From positions 106,350,320-106,414,319 of the forward strand of contig BSWB01000003.1 of the NCBI GenBank assembly GCA_033239125.1: DNA of 64,000 nucleotides, given 5' to 3'. The position numbers and the translations under genes were made by a program. Positions 18,189-29,814 of this stretch are shown here, in pieces; within the stretch, counting starts at the first letter, position 1; each line of letters starts with the position of its first letter. This DNA is from Fagopyrum homotropicum (lineage: Eukaryota; Streptophyta; Magnoliopsida; Caryophyllales; Polygonaceae). The notes under the pieces are model-generated. The model saw nothing but the letters and a program-made list of their open reading frames with translations, did not search any database and was not told where the DNA came from.

Positions 18189-20170
18189 TTATATTTATGA
18201 CAATGTCATGGCAAGTTTTGACAAGTTCATGACAAGCCATCTCGTTAAAGCCATGATGCCATTTTATAAAGGCCATGATAATGTCATGACAAGCCTTGAC
18301 AAACACTTTAGCCCATCTCTCCCCTTCCTATTTCAACCCACCTCTTTCATTCTAGTTCAGCCCATGCCAAGGCAATTGACAAGGCAATGAGTGGAGGCTT
18401 CAAAAGTCAGCCAGGAGAGCCCACGTTGCTGCTCGACGTCACATTGGCCTAGAGGAGAAGGAAGCTCCAACTAAGGATATCTCTCTTCGGATGCTCCATG
18501 TCCCCATGGCCCGCAACGGACATCTCTCTCCCCTATCATCACTCTTCTTCACGTGCAAGATCTTTCCCTAAAGCAACAACTTTGGCAAGTGTATATTCGG
18601 GTGAGTTATTACCCCCCTTAACTGCAGTAGTGCGATATGTCTTTCCTCATGTATGCCTATACTCAAATCGAACCTTCATTTTCCCTCTTCAACGTCCAAG
18701 TGCAGCGCCTCGTCTTCCCCTCGTAACCCTAGCGGTCACCTCATGTTGTCACTCTCCTCTACCCTCTTTCTTCTTCGACACAAGATCTGCATCTCGTCTG
18801 TTCTTCCCTCGACTTCACCATTGCCGCCATTGGAAGATCCTCGCCCTACGCACTCGAGAGGGACCAGCCTGTGCCGTCATCCTAGTTGACATTTGGGTAA
18901 GCGTTTTCCTCTTCGTGTCCTCCTTTCTTCTGGGCACTGCTTGAACTTTTACCTCGCTGCACAGTTACATTGAGTCCTGGAGAAGCCGCACAGCAAATCA
19001 AGACCTTCCTTCCTTCCCTCTGCTGCACGAGACAACAACTCCACCAACAACACCATCCCTTTCCGGTCTTGTACGTAGGCACCTTTAGCCTTGTAAGTCG
19101 AGTAACATCCGCACAACTCTTCATTATTTTCCTCTGTGTATATGTGCTAATGGGTGCCCCAAAACTGTCCTAAACTCGCACATAACAGCCAAGGTAAACT
19201 GCAAGGTCTGCTACATTTTTTCCGAATTTTCAACAGTGACAAACATACAAATTTGGGGCTAGATTTGTGTAAGAAATACTCATCATTTTTTTCTGAAATT
19301 TTTATATGATATAGCCTGAATATTGTATTAGAACATATCAAAATTTTATACTAATCCAGCGAGTGGTTTAGGAGTTATGAATTTTGTAAGTTGAGACCGT
19401 GAATAGTTTTTCGGTTGTTGCTAAAATATTCTAAGTGTTGAAAAAACTATGTCTTAAAGCCGTCTTTGGACCTAGATTTGAATGAGTTAGATAATTCTGA
19501 TGAACATGAAATTTTGATGGATTAGAGTTCATATACTGTAGTTTATCGTGTAAAGTTTTGAGGATGATCCAACAATTAGTTTCGGACTTATGATGTTCCG
19601 AAGTAGGTAGTAACACAGATTTTGGGAAAAGAAGTGATTATTTTAGCTAAGTGTGAATCATTGGTTGTTGGAACCAACTTTGGAGATTTATATAGAGAGT
19701 TTGGTTTAGTGTTTTAGAGAGATCTTTGGCCTTATGATTAATATGCATATAATAGAAGACTTGGATAATTTCCATAGAATTTTTATAGTTTTATTCGGGC
19801 TTCATATCTTGAGCCAAAGTTGGATCCTAATGACCTTTTAGAAAGTAGGAAAAATGTGTAGTTTTTTAGTTTCTACCTAAAGTCATTCTTAAGAGTTAGA
19901 ATATGATATTTAGCCCAAAGTAAGAGTTTAAGTATATATTACGAGATTTTTGGATGTTTTGGGACCAAGGATAAAATGGTCATATTACCCTAGAAGAGTA
20001 TTTTAGTAATTTCTCTTAGGATGAGATTGTACATCTTAGAAGTTATAGACTTCTAAGACTATTGGAAGTAGTTTGATCCACTTTCCCTTATGACAAGCAA
20101 TTGAGTCCCAATAGTTGCGGACCGAGTTGAGATAATGGGAATCGAGTTTCGATTCAGGTATGTCCTTTGG

Positions 20171-20175
20171 GCTTA
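20171..20175 (+). repeat. Target-site duplication of B, left copy (GCTTA)
   Basis: GCTTA precedes B. The right copy at 31560-31564 reads ACTTA, one transition away. On both sides the C LTR continues. Confidence 0.75.
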
Positions 20176-21912
20176 TGATAGCATGAATTATTGTCTATAT
20201 TTTGGGGTTTGTTTAGACGTTTTATCTTCAATAATCTGGATGTTTGCATGTATATTATGTGATTATATTGTCGTTTCATCTACCTTTGCGGGAATCGAGG
20301 TCTACACCAAGTTTCGTTGTAATCGTAGGTAAAATGGCACGTTTTGCATCAAAAAGGAGCAAAAAGAGCTAAGGAGTCATTGGAGCTACATTCAGGAGCT
20401 TAAGGAAGAATCCAGAAATCATGAAATTGGATTAGAGATTCACTTTGGACCAGATTTGAGAGATTTCCCATTCAGTTGTGATTCACCTCGGTTGACTACA
20501 GAGTCACCTCGACCGAGGTGATCTAGAGGAGCTGACTCGACCGAGGCGAACACCTTGGACGCGGCAAGGATATTTTATTCTTGGCTGAGATCTTTTATTT
20601 TTTGAAAGAGGATCTTATATTTTTGGGCTGGATTCCTGGAAGGAAGAAGATAATTTAGCCCATATATTTTACCTATTTTATGGGAAAAGATCTTTTTAAG
20701 ATATCTTATCTTTGGAGGGTAATTTTCCTATAAAAAGGGTTGGATTTTCCACAAATCCAACATCCGCTATCACCCGAAAAACCCCGCATACACACACTAC
20801 CGCTGGGAGATTTAAAGACCTTTTTGAAGGTTCAAGGAAGATTGAAGGAAGAAAGTTTATAGCTTTTATAGCTTTGTGGACGGTTTTGTAAGATTCCCTT
20901 CTTTGTTGATTGTCTTTGTTGGATTTTGATCCAAGGAACGCTTGTTGATTGATAATTGATTTAGTTATTGAAGCCTTTCTCTCAAGGTTTTCTTGTCCAA
21001 TTATTCTCTTTCTTCCCTTATATTTGATTATTACTTTCATGATGATGAGTGGCTAATTTCCTTGTGTGATTCTAGGGTGATTGGCTGAAGGTTGTGGGAA
21101 AAACAATAATAGAATAATCTTAATCACAGTAGGACCCTGAAAGTTCGAGTCTTTATCCTTAACCCTAAAGCATCTCGCTCAATCGATGAACATCTCGGCC
21201 GGGGTGGAATTCACTGAGGTGACTTATCTGATCCGAAACTGAGAGTTAAGTGTTAGAGTTTTCCAAATCCTATTCTTACTACACCTTTCCTGGTTCAATG
21301 CAAGCCTAGGATGAGACTTACCCGGTAATTCCTTTGTTTGTTTTCCGAAGATCATAAGTGTAGGTAATAAAGGTTTATCCTTTATTGGGGTTTGAGTGTG
21401 CTTTCATCCCATCGATGTGAGTTAGCCTGAGATTTACCCGGTAAAGGTTGATTCTATTCCCTTAGGTGGTGTGTTAGTTTGAGGTTATAGTTCTTTTCCT
21501 TAATTCCTTGAGACTTACCCGGTAATAGGAGGTACGGTTTGGGATTAGTGAGTAGTGAGACTTACCCGGTGATCTATTCCACTTTAGAAACACCTTCCCT
21601 ATGCAAATATCTCAGCTTTGTCCGCTTATCTTTAGATCTTGAGTTGGAACCACAACTAGATGCTTTAATCCCTAGAATTGCATATTTCCTTAATTGACTT
21701 TTTATCATCTTTGATTGTTTTAATCGCTTTTGTGGTTAGTAGTTGCATTGACAAACCTATACCTGCTTTGTTTCACTAAGTCCTGTGATTGACCCCTGGA
21801 ATTTCTTGCATTTTACTACGATTGACCCGTACACTGCGGGTTTGCATCCTTGTTTTAAGCTTACATCTAGGGGTATAAATTTAAATCTTGCACACACCGT
21901 TTGGAGCGAACA
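20176..21912 (+). repeat. 5' LTR of B (1737 bp)
   Basis: TGATAGCATG to GGAGCGAACA. It holds palindrome CACCTCGACCGAGGTG (20505-20520), a TATA box (TATAAAAAG, 20729-20737) and four copies of TGAGACTTACCCGGTRAT (21312, 21428 degenerate, 21509, 21556). It differs from the 3' LTR by roughly 3% by eye. Confidence 0.93.
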
Positions 21913-21918
21913 AGTTTT

Positions 21919-21936
21919 TGGCGCCGTTGCCGGGGA
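21919..21936 (+). promoter_or_regulatory. Primer-binding site of B (tRNA-Asp)
   Basis: TGGCGCCGTTGCCGGGGA, identical to the sites of A, D and E, so B could use the same primer and possibly a related element's RT. Confidence 0.92.
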
Positions 21937-22039
21937 CTTGGTCTAGACCGAGCCGGCTACGGTTGCCTTTCCGGGGTGCTTACCCCTGTTTCTACTAACC
22001 ACTCTACTTGAGTGACTTTCGCAGGTTCTTTTTAGGTTT

Positions 22040-23593
22040 ATGCGAAGAACCCGCGCTGGGAAGGAAATCATTCCTTATGATCCTGAACCAGAAAAGACAT
22101 ACAAAAGACGCTTGAAAGAAGCGAAGATGGCCGACCAAGACAATCGCGATCTTGAGGCCGAATTGAAGGAGGCGTTATAACAGTTGCGCCTCAACAAAGA
22201 AGAGCTGAGACTAGAGAGGGAAGAAACTCGCGCAAGGACTGAAGCGATCAAAGCAGATATGGCAACTTTACGAGACCAGTATCTACCTCGACCGAACCCA
22301 GATCCTCGACCGAGGCAAGACCCTGCTCCAGATCCTCGACCGAGGCAGAATCCAGTACCTGTTGCCCCGGCCGAGATACTTCCACCTCGGATGCCAGTCC
22401 GAGATGTACTTTTTGCAGGTATTCCACAAACCCTAGGGCAGAGGATAGACCCTAATCAACAACTGAGGCGTCCAGGAGTCGACCTAGGTGATCCAGCGGA
22501 CCATGATTATGAGCTTCGACCGCAAGTTCTTTCCATGATTCGCCAATGCCAGTTCGGAGGGCTAGAAAGGGAATCTCCACATCAACATCTACAAAACTAT
22601 GAGATCTTGATGGAGACCTTGAGACCTTCAAGGCTGGAAAACAACAACTACAAGCTAAGGCCTTTCTACTTCTCATTGAAAGATAAAGCTCTTACTTGGT
22701 ATCAATCTCTTCCTCTAGGAAAAATTAGTACTTGGGAGGAGATGACGACGGAATTCTTGACTAAATTCTTTCCCCCCTCTAAAACCGCTGAAATGAGAGG
22801 GAAGATTAATGCATTCATCATGAAGGACAAGGAGAGCTTGTCCAAGTCATGGGAGAGATTTAAAGACATTCTTTTGGATTGCCCACATCATGGGATTCCA
22901 AAGATAGAGTTGTTGGAGATATACTTCAAGGGACTGGACGGAAGCACCCAGTTCAACCTTCAACTACTATCTGCCGGCACGTTCATGGACATGCCGATTG
23001 ACGAAGCTTGGGAGTTTATAGAGAAGCAAGCTTTGCACATGGAGAAATACTCCCACCAAGGAGCTGAAGGTAGGGTTAAAAGAGTCAACTTTCAAGATGC
23101 TCCGCCTAACAATAATCAACTCACGTCTTTGAAGAATGACGTGAAACAATTGAAGGAACTCTTAGTTGCCCAAACCAAGAAGGAAGATCAAGGATCAAGG
23201 AACAACAATGGATACCGTAACAACAACAACGGTTCCCGGAACAACAACTACAACAACAATAGAGGATCCAACAACAATAATCGGAGGGCAAACAACCAAA
23301 ATTCGGGTAACCATAATTCTAACTCCAACTCGATTGATTCCTCTAATCCTTTCCTCTTTTCCTCTTCTTCTTCTACTCCATTAAAGAGCCAGGAGCAAGG
23401 ATCGAGTTCGTCCCAGCCAGAAAAGAAAGAAGCAGTACTAGAGGCCATCTTAATCAAGCTAAGCTCTATGGAGACATCCATGACTTCATTTTCGAAGGCA
23501 CAAAAAGCCTTAGGACAACAATTCTTCAACAAGGCGAATGAAGCGCCAAGAGATCCAGGGATAGCTTCCAGCAAGAACGGAAAGCAACCCTAA
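22040..23593 (+). pseudogene. gag: Element B Gag, one stop and a terminal frameshift
   Basis: The start ATG at 22040 gives a basic N terminus; TAA at 22178 interrupts codon 47. The frame then runs through a Pro/Arg-rich linker (two palindromes at 22304-22315 and 22334-22345, read as DPRPRQ), the Gag core (ESPHQHLQNYE, TEFLTKFFPPSKT, LLDCPHHGIP, TFMDMPIDEAWEFIEKQ) and an Asn/Arg-rich tail (about 23190-23310) without a zinc knuckle. It ends at 23591-23593, where the reading frame slips by one base relative to the protease ORF. Gag would form the particle; this copy cannot make full-length protein. Confidence 0.86.
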
Positions 23594-23603
23594 GGGCCAG
23601 ATT

Positions 23604-24491
23604 ATGGCCATAACGACGAGGAGTGGACTGAAGACTGCAGATCCAGTGCCTCAGTCGATGCCAGTACAGACGAAGACCACCTCGGTCCAGGTGCAGTCGA
23701 AGAACACTTCGGCCGAGATGCCAACCGAGGTGGAGCCACAGAAAGCGGAGGAGAAAACTGAAGTTTATATTCCACCTACTGCATATAAACCACCACTTCC
23801 ATTCCCCCAGTCAAGGGCCAAAGCACATCTAGACAAACATTTTGGTAAGTTCCTTGACTTGATGAATAAACTACACATTAATATTCCTTTCCTTGATGCT
23901 ATTCTAGGGATGCCCGCCTATGGGAAGTTCTTGAAAGAGATTCTATCAAGAAAGAGGAAGCTGGAAGACTTTGGTGAAGTAAGGATGACATCTAAATCCT
24001 CGGAGCTTATTCAAATCATGAAGGAGAAGATGCCACCAAAATTAAGAGATCCCGGCTCATTTTGCATTCCCATTCAAGTTGGGGATGTCACTTGTGAAGC
24101 CTTATGTGATCTAGGAGCCAGAGTGAGCATCATTCCGCTGGAGCTATGTGTTAAGATCGAACTTGGAGAGCCCAAGCCGGTTAAGATAAGGTTATACATG
24201 GCGGACCGCTCCATTACCCATCCCGTGGGCATTTTGGAAGACGTTCCGGTTAAGTTAGGTAACTTCTATTTACCTATAGACTTTGTTATACTTGACATTC
24301 CCGCATATTTTCCCGTTCCTATCATTCTCGGGAGACCATTTCTACCAACTTCGGGTTGCAATGTGGATTGTAAGAACGCCAAGCTGAAGTTCAATATTGG
24401 CGGAGATGAAGTGGAATTCGCATTACTTGCGGCTATGAAGGGAGAGCAGCTAGGAGATGATATCTTCAACATCTATGATGAAGAAGAATAA
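23604..24491 (+). CDS. Element B aspartic protease region
   Basis: It begins MAITTRSG, a motif also found at the gag-protease join of A and E. After a linker (Gln/Thr/Glu-rich) comes YKPPLPFPQSRA and the retropepsin-like domain with ALCDLGARVSIIP (A/D/E have DLGASVS) and IILGRPFLPTSG. It would process the polyprotein. Joining to Gag needs a one-base shift near 23592; an in-frame TAA at 24489 separates it from the following spacer. An indel is more likely than programmed shifting, because D and A are continuous here. Confidence 0.8.
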   Translation: MAITTRSGLKTADPVPQSMPVQTKTTSVQVQSKNTSAEMPTEVEPQKAEEKTEVYIPPTAYKPPLPFPQSRAKAHLDKHFGKFLDLMNKLHINIPFLDAILGMPAYGKFLKEILSRKRKLEDFGEVRMTSKSSELIQIMKEKMPPKLRDPGSFCIPIQVGDVTCEALCDLGARVSIIPLELCVKIELGEPKPVKIRLYMADRSITHPVGILEDVPVKLGNFYLPIDFVILDIPAYFPVPIILGRPFLPTSGCNVDCKNAKLKFNIGGDEVEFALLAAMKGEQLGDDIFNIYDEEE

Positions 24492-24840
24492 ATAGAATTG
24501 GTGAGCTCTATCCTTATTAACGATCCACTTGAAAAGGTTATTAGTTTTAGTTTAATGGAGGAAGATATAGATGCTTCTTGTGATGCAGATATACGGAGCT
24601 TAAAGGCACTGGAAGAAAATTCAGGAGCTAAAACTGAAAGACTAATCCAGGAGAAGAAGATCTCCAGTTTCGGTTCTAGTTGCAGTACCTCAACCGAGGC
24701 ACTTTCTGGACCAAGCGAGGTGACCGAAGAATATCTCGGTCAACCTCTCTAGACCTCGAACGAGGTCGAAAGCAAGATGATGTCAACTGAGACTACTAAA
24801 AATAACAAACTTCTTACTCCCTTCTCTGACATTCATACTC
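24492..24840 (+). pseudogene. B protease-integrase spacer and site of the RT/RNase H loss
   Basis: The frame continues after the TAA as SILINDPLEKVISFSLMEED, matching the region after protease in D, then a low-complexity stretch with B palindrome variants (about 24700-24765) and a TAG at 24750. By about 24850 it has reached the pre-integrase segment (GPWYADIVNYLVCQEIPPGL). The counterpart in D spans about residues 1005-1545 and holds all of RT and RNase H, so the loss lies at about 24750-24850. No RT motif occurs anywhere in B. Confidence 0.85.
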
Positions 24841-26162
24841 AGTTGGTGGAACATTCTCTCCACCAAATTTCTGATAATAAAGGACCTTGGTATGCGGATA
24901 TTGTTAATTATCTTGTTTGCCAGGAAATACCACCCGGATTGACGTACGCTCAAAGGAAGAAATTCTTCAAGGACGTACGCCATTACTACTGGGATGAACC
25001 GCTTCTATTCAAGCGCGGGCCGGATAGGATGCTTCGAAGATGCATTCCGGAAGATGAAGTTAATAGCGTCATACGGCATTGTCACTCACTTCCTTGTGGA
25101 GGGCATGCTAGAGCCAACTAGACATGCGCTAAGGTATTACGTTCCGGTTTCTTTTGGCCCACATTATTTAAGGATGTGCAAACGTTTGTTGTCTCTTGTG
25201 ATGCATGCCAAAGAACAGGGAACTTATCTAGAAGGAATGAGATGCCACTCAATAACATACAAGAGGTTGAGATTTTTGATGTATGGGGAGTAGATTTCAT
25301 GGGACCTTTCCCATCATCCGGAGGAAACCTCTATATTCTTCTAGCAGTTGATTACGTCTCTAGATGGGTTGAAGCCATTGCTTCTCCCACTAATGACGCC
25401 ATGGTGGTTGTGAAGTTCTTTAACAAGACTATCTTTCCACGTTTTGGGACTCCACGCATCATCATTAACGATGGAGGGACGCATTTCATCAACCGGAAGT
25501 TCAAGGCACTTCTATTGAAGTATGGGGTGACCCACAAGGTAGCAACCCCTTATCACCCTCAAACTAGTGGACTGGTCGAGATCTTGAATAGAGAAATTAA
25601 AGCAATCCTGGAGAAGACCGTCTCTAGGACGAGGAAGGATTGGTCCATGAAGTTGGACGACGCTCTTTGGGCTTACAGGACCGCATTCAAGACTCCCATT
25701 GGTACCACCCCTTATAATTTGGTATATGGGAAGTCTTGTCATTTGCCCGTTGAGTTAGAACACAAAGCGTATTGGGCGATCAAATGGTTGAACTTCGACA
25801 TCAAGGAAGCCGGCAAGAAGCGGCTATTGGATATCAATGAGCTGGAGGAGCTCCGTTTGAATGCTTATGAGAATGCCAAAATCTATAAAGAAAGGACTAA
25901 GAAATGGCATGACAAGCGCATCATTCCTAAGGAGTTTAAAGAAGAAGACTTAGTTCTACTCTTCAACACCCGCCTCCGCCACTTTCCATGTAAGTTGAAA
26001 TCTAGATGGACCGGACCTTATGTTGTGAAACATGTTTTCCCTCATGGTGCAGTTGAGATTTAGGGAGAAACGAGTGGAAGCTTCAAGGTCAACGGTCATA
26101 GACTTAAGAAATACAAACCGGAAACTCCGGTTGAGGAGGTTGCACCACTATACCTCGTTTGA
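24841..26162 (+). pseudogene. pol: Element B integrase, two stops
   Basis: The frame runs from NYLVCQEIPPGLTYAQRKKF through the zinc finger (CHSLPCGGHA, CDACQRTGN) and the D-D-E core (VDFMGPF, NDGGTHF, LVEILNREIK) to KSRWTGPYVVKHVFPHG. A TAG at 25120 (Lys in D) breaks the zinc finger region and a TAG at 26061 replaces the Trp of VEVWGE. The end by homology is the TGA at 26160. All catalytic residues are kept. Integrase would insert cDNA, but this copy is not translatable as one protein. Confidence 0.87.
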
Positions 26163-26995
26163 GAGATGCCGTACGGTCCAACTAGCGACCTTAAATCAAG
26201 CGCTTCTTGGGAGGCAACCTAAGGTATTGCTTTCTTTTCCCTTTTTCTAGTCTAGCTTTAGATAGTTTGCTTTTGCTTTGCTTTGTTTTGTTTTTGGTGT
26301 CCTAGACAGACAAGAGGTGATATCTAAGGAAGGAATACAACCTAGGAGCACAACTGGAAGGACAGAAGTTCGAGAATTTGAGAAGACGGAGCTTGACTGA
26401 GACACATCTCGGTTGTTGTCACAGCACCTCGACCGAGATGATTCTTGAGCAACCGAGTCGATTAGGGTTTCTGAAGACTCACCTCGGTCCGTACACCTCG
26501 GTCCAGTCGAGACCATCTCGATCGAGGTGACAGCAGTTCCAGAAAAGGGTATAAAAAGGGCTGAAGATTTCTCTCTCTTCTCTTTACCCTCTTCTCGACC
26601 GCGGCACGTTTTCCAACTCATTCCTCCGTTATTCGCTCGTTTTCGACGATTCTCGCTTCCAAACTGAGAGGAAAGGGTAGAGGATCGCATTGCAAGCACC
26701 AATCTGCAGAAAGAACGAATCGAATCGACCGAATCTGGGTAATTATCGAAAAACCCTAACTTCGTCTTTCTCTACTGATTTCTCTCGTTCTGGGCTTTGG
26801 TTGCCCCTACATTTGGTGAGAAACAGATTAAGTACCCCATAGGAACCTGTGGTAGTGATTCTGGGGGAAAAGAACTGTATTTTTGAGGGAATCGATCGAG
26901 CAGAGTTTCGCCTCGGTCCAGTCGGCCTGTGCCTCGGCCGAGGTATTCTACAGAGTTGTCAGGGCGACCGAGGTGACCTGATAGTTTGCAGAAAG
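26163..26995 (+). promoter_or_regulatory. Pol-to-env spacer of B with putative internal promoter
   Basis: The hairpin CTTGGG-AGGCAA-CCTAAG at 26206-26223 follows pol. Palindromes CACCTCGACCGAGATG (26425-26440) and ATCTCGATCGAGGT (26514-26527) lie just upstream of a TATA box (TATAAAAAG, 26550-26558), then a CT-rich leader, a telo-box-like AAACCCTAA (26751-26759) and CCTCGGCCGAGG (26932-26943). The TATA box is 446 nt before the env-position ATG. The layout looks like a plant promoter with a 5' UTR. No gene otherwise. Confidence 0.55.
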
Positions 26996-28375
26996 ATGAG
27001 TTCTGAGATACAGTTGGTCCTGAGGGACAGATCTTCTCCTTCTTCTTCTTCTCGCCGTACTAGACCGGTGATCCACGAGAGACACCAGGTCGATTATGAC
27101 CGCATAGCGGCCCGTCTAGTGATTGCACCCCGCTTCCTGGACATCTCAGCTTTTGACTGCCTTCACGTTGATGATGATTTGAGGCGTATGATTTCTGCTG
27201 TGGGGCTGGAGCAGTTCACAGAGATTAGAGCTCCGGCCTATCTAGAGCCTACACTGGAGTTTGTCAACTTCTTTACCTACCTGCCTATTGAGCGTGCCGT
27301 GAAGTACCGATTGATAAACCGGAACTACTTGGTTCCTTTAGATCACTGGCGGGATATCTTTGACTTCCCGATTCCGACTGTTGTTGATTTTCCCTCCCGA
27401 GCTGTAGCTAGGGAGTTCTGGTGACAGATTGCTCACGTGGTTGAGCATGTTGACAGATGGATACCTAGAGATTCCAAGAAGAGGATTATATTCCATCTTG
27501 CTTTCAGACTGGCCCACAATATCTTCAGTGAGACTCTTTTGGCGCGTACTGAGACGCCCCAGAAGGTCAGACAAGGCGAGCTTTTGAGTTTATACTGCAT
27601 GGTGACTGGAGGGGTCCCAGATTTTGGATTGATGCTGGCAGAGGATCTGCATAGAATCAAGGCAAAGGCGAAGGGCGACATCTGCTATGGAGGTATTGTG
27701 ACTCATATAGCGAGTTACATGGATATGGACCTCAGTGCTTATACCATGGTGGCGGCTACCAAGCCACTTGGACTTCAGGAGATGATCACTCGGAGGATAC
27801 TGGTTCCCCGAGGACTTACTACGCCATATGTGACGATGCCATGGGAGCCGACTACACCACAGGGGATCAGATGGTCAGCTCAGTTCTCAATGTTTGATCC
27901 ACATTACTAGCAGACTGCGTGGATCTCACTGATGGAGGATGCTAGAAAGGCAGCAGCTGCAGCAGCTCAGGGGCCAGCTGAGGAGGACGAGGCTAAGGAT
28001 GATGATGATGATGTTGCTGAGGATGGTGGTGTTTCTATGGACACGGGCACGGATACTGTTGGGACTAGTGCGCCGGTCATCGATTTGGATGATGACGAGA
28101 CTGAGGAGGAGCCGGCTGCAGCACCAGCACGTCCTGCTAGACGTAGGGTACGTAGGCAGAGGGATCCACTTGCTCACCGTCGGATCGACGATCTGACGGA
28201 TCGGATGATAGATTCTTTTGCTGCCATGTCCCTAGAGATCCGAGAGATGCAGGAGAGACTACACTACCAGCACGTGATGGCTGAGATCCAGTTTCAGCAT
28301 GTCATGGGCTATCCTTTCGACCCATCTCAGCACCCATATGTGCCACCACCATCACCACCGGATCGTGATTATTGA
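26996..28375 (+). pseudogene. Element B env-position ORF, two in-frame stops
   Basis: From ATG 26996 (MSSEIQLVLRDRSS) a single frame of 460 codons runs to the TGA at 28373, broken only by TGA at 27422 and TAG at 27908. It is distantly similar to the A/D/E protein: the RLVIAPRFLDI start, FFTYLPIERAVKYRL, then ARTETPQKV and GDICYGGIVTHIA correspond to conserved blocks there. The tail is acidic (DDDDD at about 28000), then Arg-rich, then helical (IREMQERLHYQHVM). No signal peptide or membrane segment. Function unknown. Confidence 0.8.
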
Positions 28376-29814
28376 GAGCTTGCAGGATTTTCTTTCTTTA
28401 TTTATTATGCAGCTCAGCTATGTCCGGTGAGTACTTATTTTCTAGACTTATTTTGACCCATTGGGACAATATGTCCCAAGTATGGGGTATTTGATGTATT
28501 ATTTGACTTTGGGTGATTGTATGCTACCTTGATGGATATTTATGATCTTATTATGCTCTATTTGCTTATCTGAGATTACATGCATGCATACAGGTTATTT
28601 GATTGAGAAAAACTAGACAGAAAAAAAAAAAAAAAATTTTGACCTCAATCGAAGTGATTTTGGCCGAACGAGGTACTTCACCTCGGTTGACTTAGAACAT
28701 CTCGACCGAGGCGTTTTAACTGAAAGGAATTTTTCGAAAACGATTTTGTGCTTCTTATCTGGATATGACCTCAGTGAAGATTTTGTTTGCTGACTAGTTT
28801 TGAAATCTTTATATGTTTGAAAGGTTTTATGATATGTTTAAGTTGCTAAATGCTTTGTTTGAAATTTTTGGCATGTTTAATACTTTGTTTTTATCAAAAT
28901 TATGTTGAATTTGAAGGTTGACACCACATTATGAGTTTTCTCACTTTCTTCCTCGAAAGACCAAGGTAATTCATTCTTTTCTCTTCTTCTTCTTGATCAT
29001 GCTTAGCCCCTCATATACATATTTGCCTCCCTTCACCTATCCGGGAATTTGGAAGCAAGCAAGTGAAAAGCAGGTGAAAGAAAAGTTGAGAAGTTGGCTG
29101 GAAGTGAAAGTGTTAGAAAGCAATAAATAGGTTTGGGGAAGTCAATCATGATGATGAGTAACTCGGCACCATTCACACAGCTGGGTGTTTGTGTCTTGCC
29201 AAAGTCGGATTGAGCGATATTCCTAACGGGTCATGGTATGTGCATCAAGGGTTTGATGCATCTCAAGAAATTGATGATTGCTGATTTCCTAGGCTTCGGT
29301 TATTTGGCACCTCTGTCCATGCATCCCAAAAAATAAAGTAAAAAAAAGAAAAGTGTGAAATAAGCAAAGCTTATTGGTGGATGATGATGAAAGTCAAGTG
29401 AAAGTGAAGTGATGTCCTTTTCCCGGATTCTAGCACCACATTACCTTCTATACATCCCTACCCTACACGTTTCTTGACCTTTCTTTTGGGAAGCCCTTGA
29501 GACCTCGAGCTTGTTGATTGACTTAGTGGTTTAAACTGGATTATACACGATTAATTTCAATAATTATGATTTATTATGCATTCTATGATCTTATGCAAAG
29601 ATGAACAACTTTCTTATATTTATAAATTGTTTTAAGCATATTTTGATTTTAAATTCCATGAACCATTCTCTTAGAGTGATCTATGATTGTAGCACACCAT
29701 TAAAATATTTTGAAAGACTTTTCCATTGATCTTTATGACTAATAATCCATTCTATCTTGTATTTTATATTCGGAACTTGCTTGGGGACAAGCAAGGGCTA
29801 AGTATGGGGTATTT
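28376..29814 (+). other. 3' untranslated region of B
   Basis: No gene. The first polypurine-like module is at 28463-28488 (GGGACAA, AAGTATGGGGT), an A-run at 28620-28636, palindrome ATCTCGACCGAGGC near 28699, the conserved block at 29130-29266, and the polypurine tract (AAGTATGGGGT, 29800-29810) next to the 3' LTR. Confidence 0.75.
29130..29266 (+). ncRNA. Conserved 3'-UTR block, B copy
   Basis: Counterpart of 10924-11060 in A, about 91% identical by eye. The LTR that follows shares no visible similarity with the A LTR except the first bases. Tentatively typed as ncRNA; it may be a cis signal only. Confidence 0.5.

Noticed and set aside
18498..18944. 148-codon frame that could be a small gene in the C LTR
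   Set aside because: Its counterpart at about 36890-37300 is broken by indels, there is no known domain, and the region is LTR.
24783..26702. Complement-strand frames overlapping B integrase and spacer, and similar shadows over A, D and E pol
   Set aside because: Antisense of conserved coding with no domains of their own.
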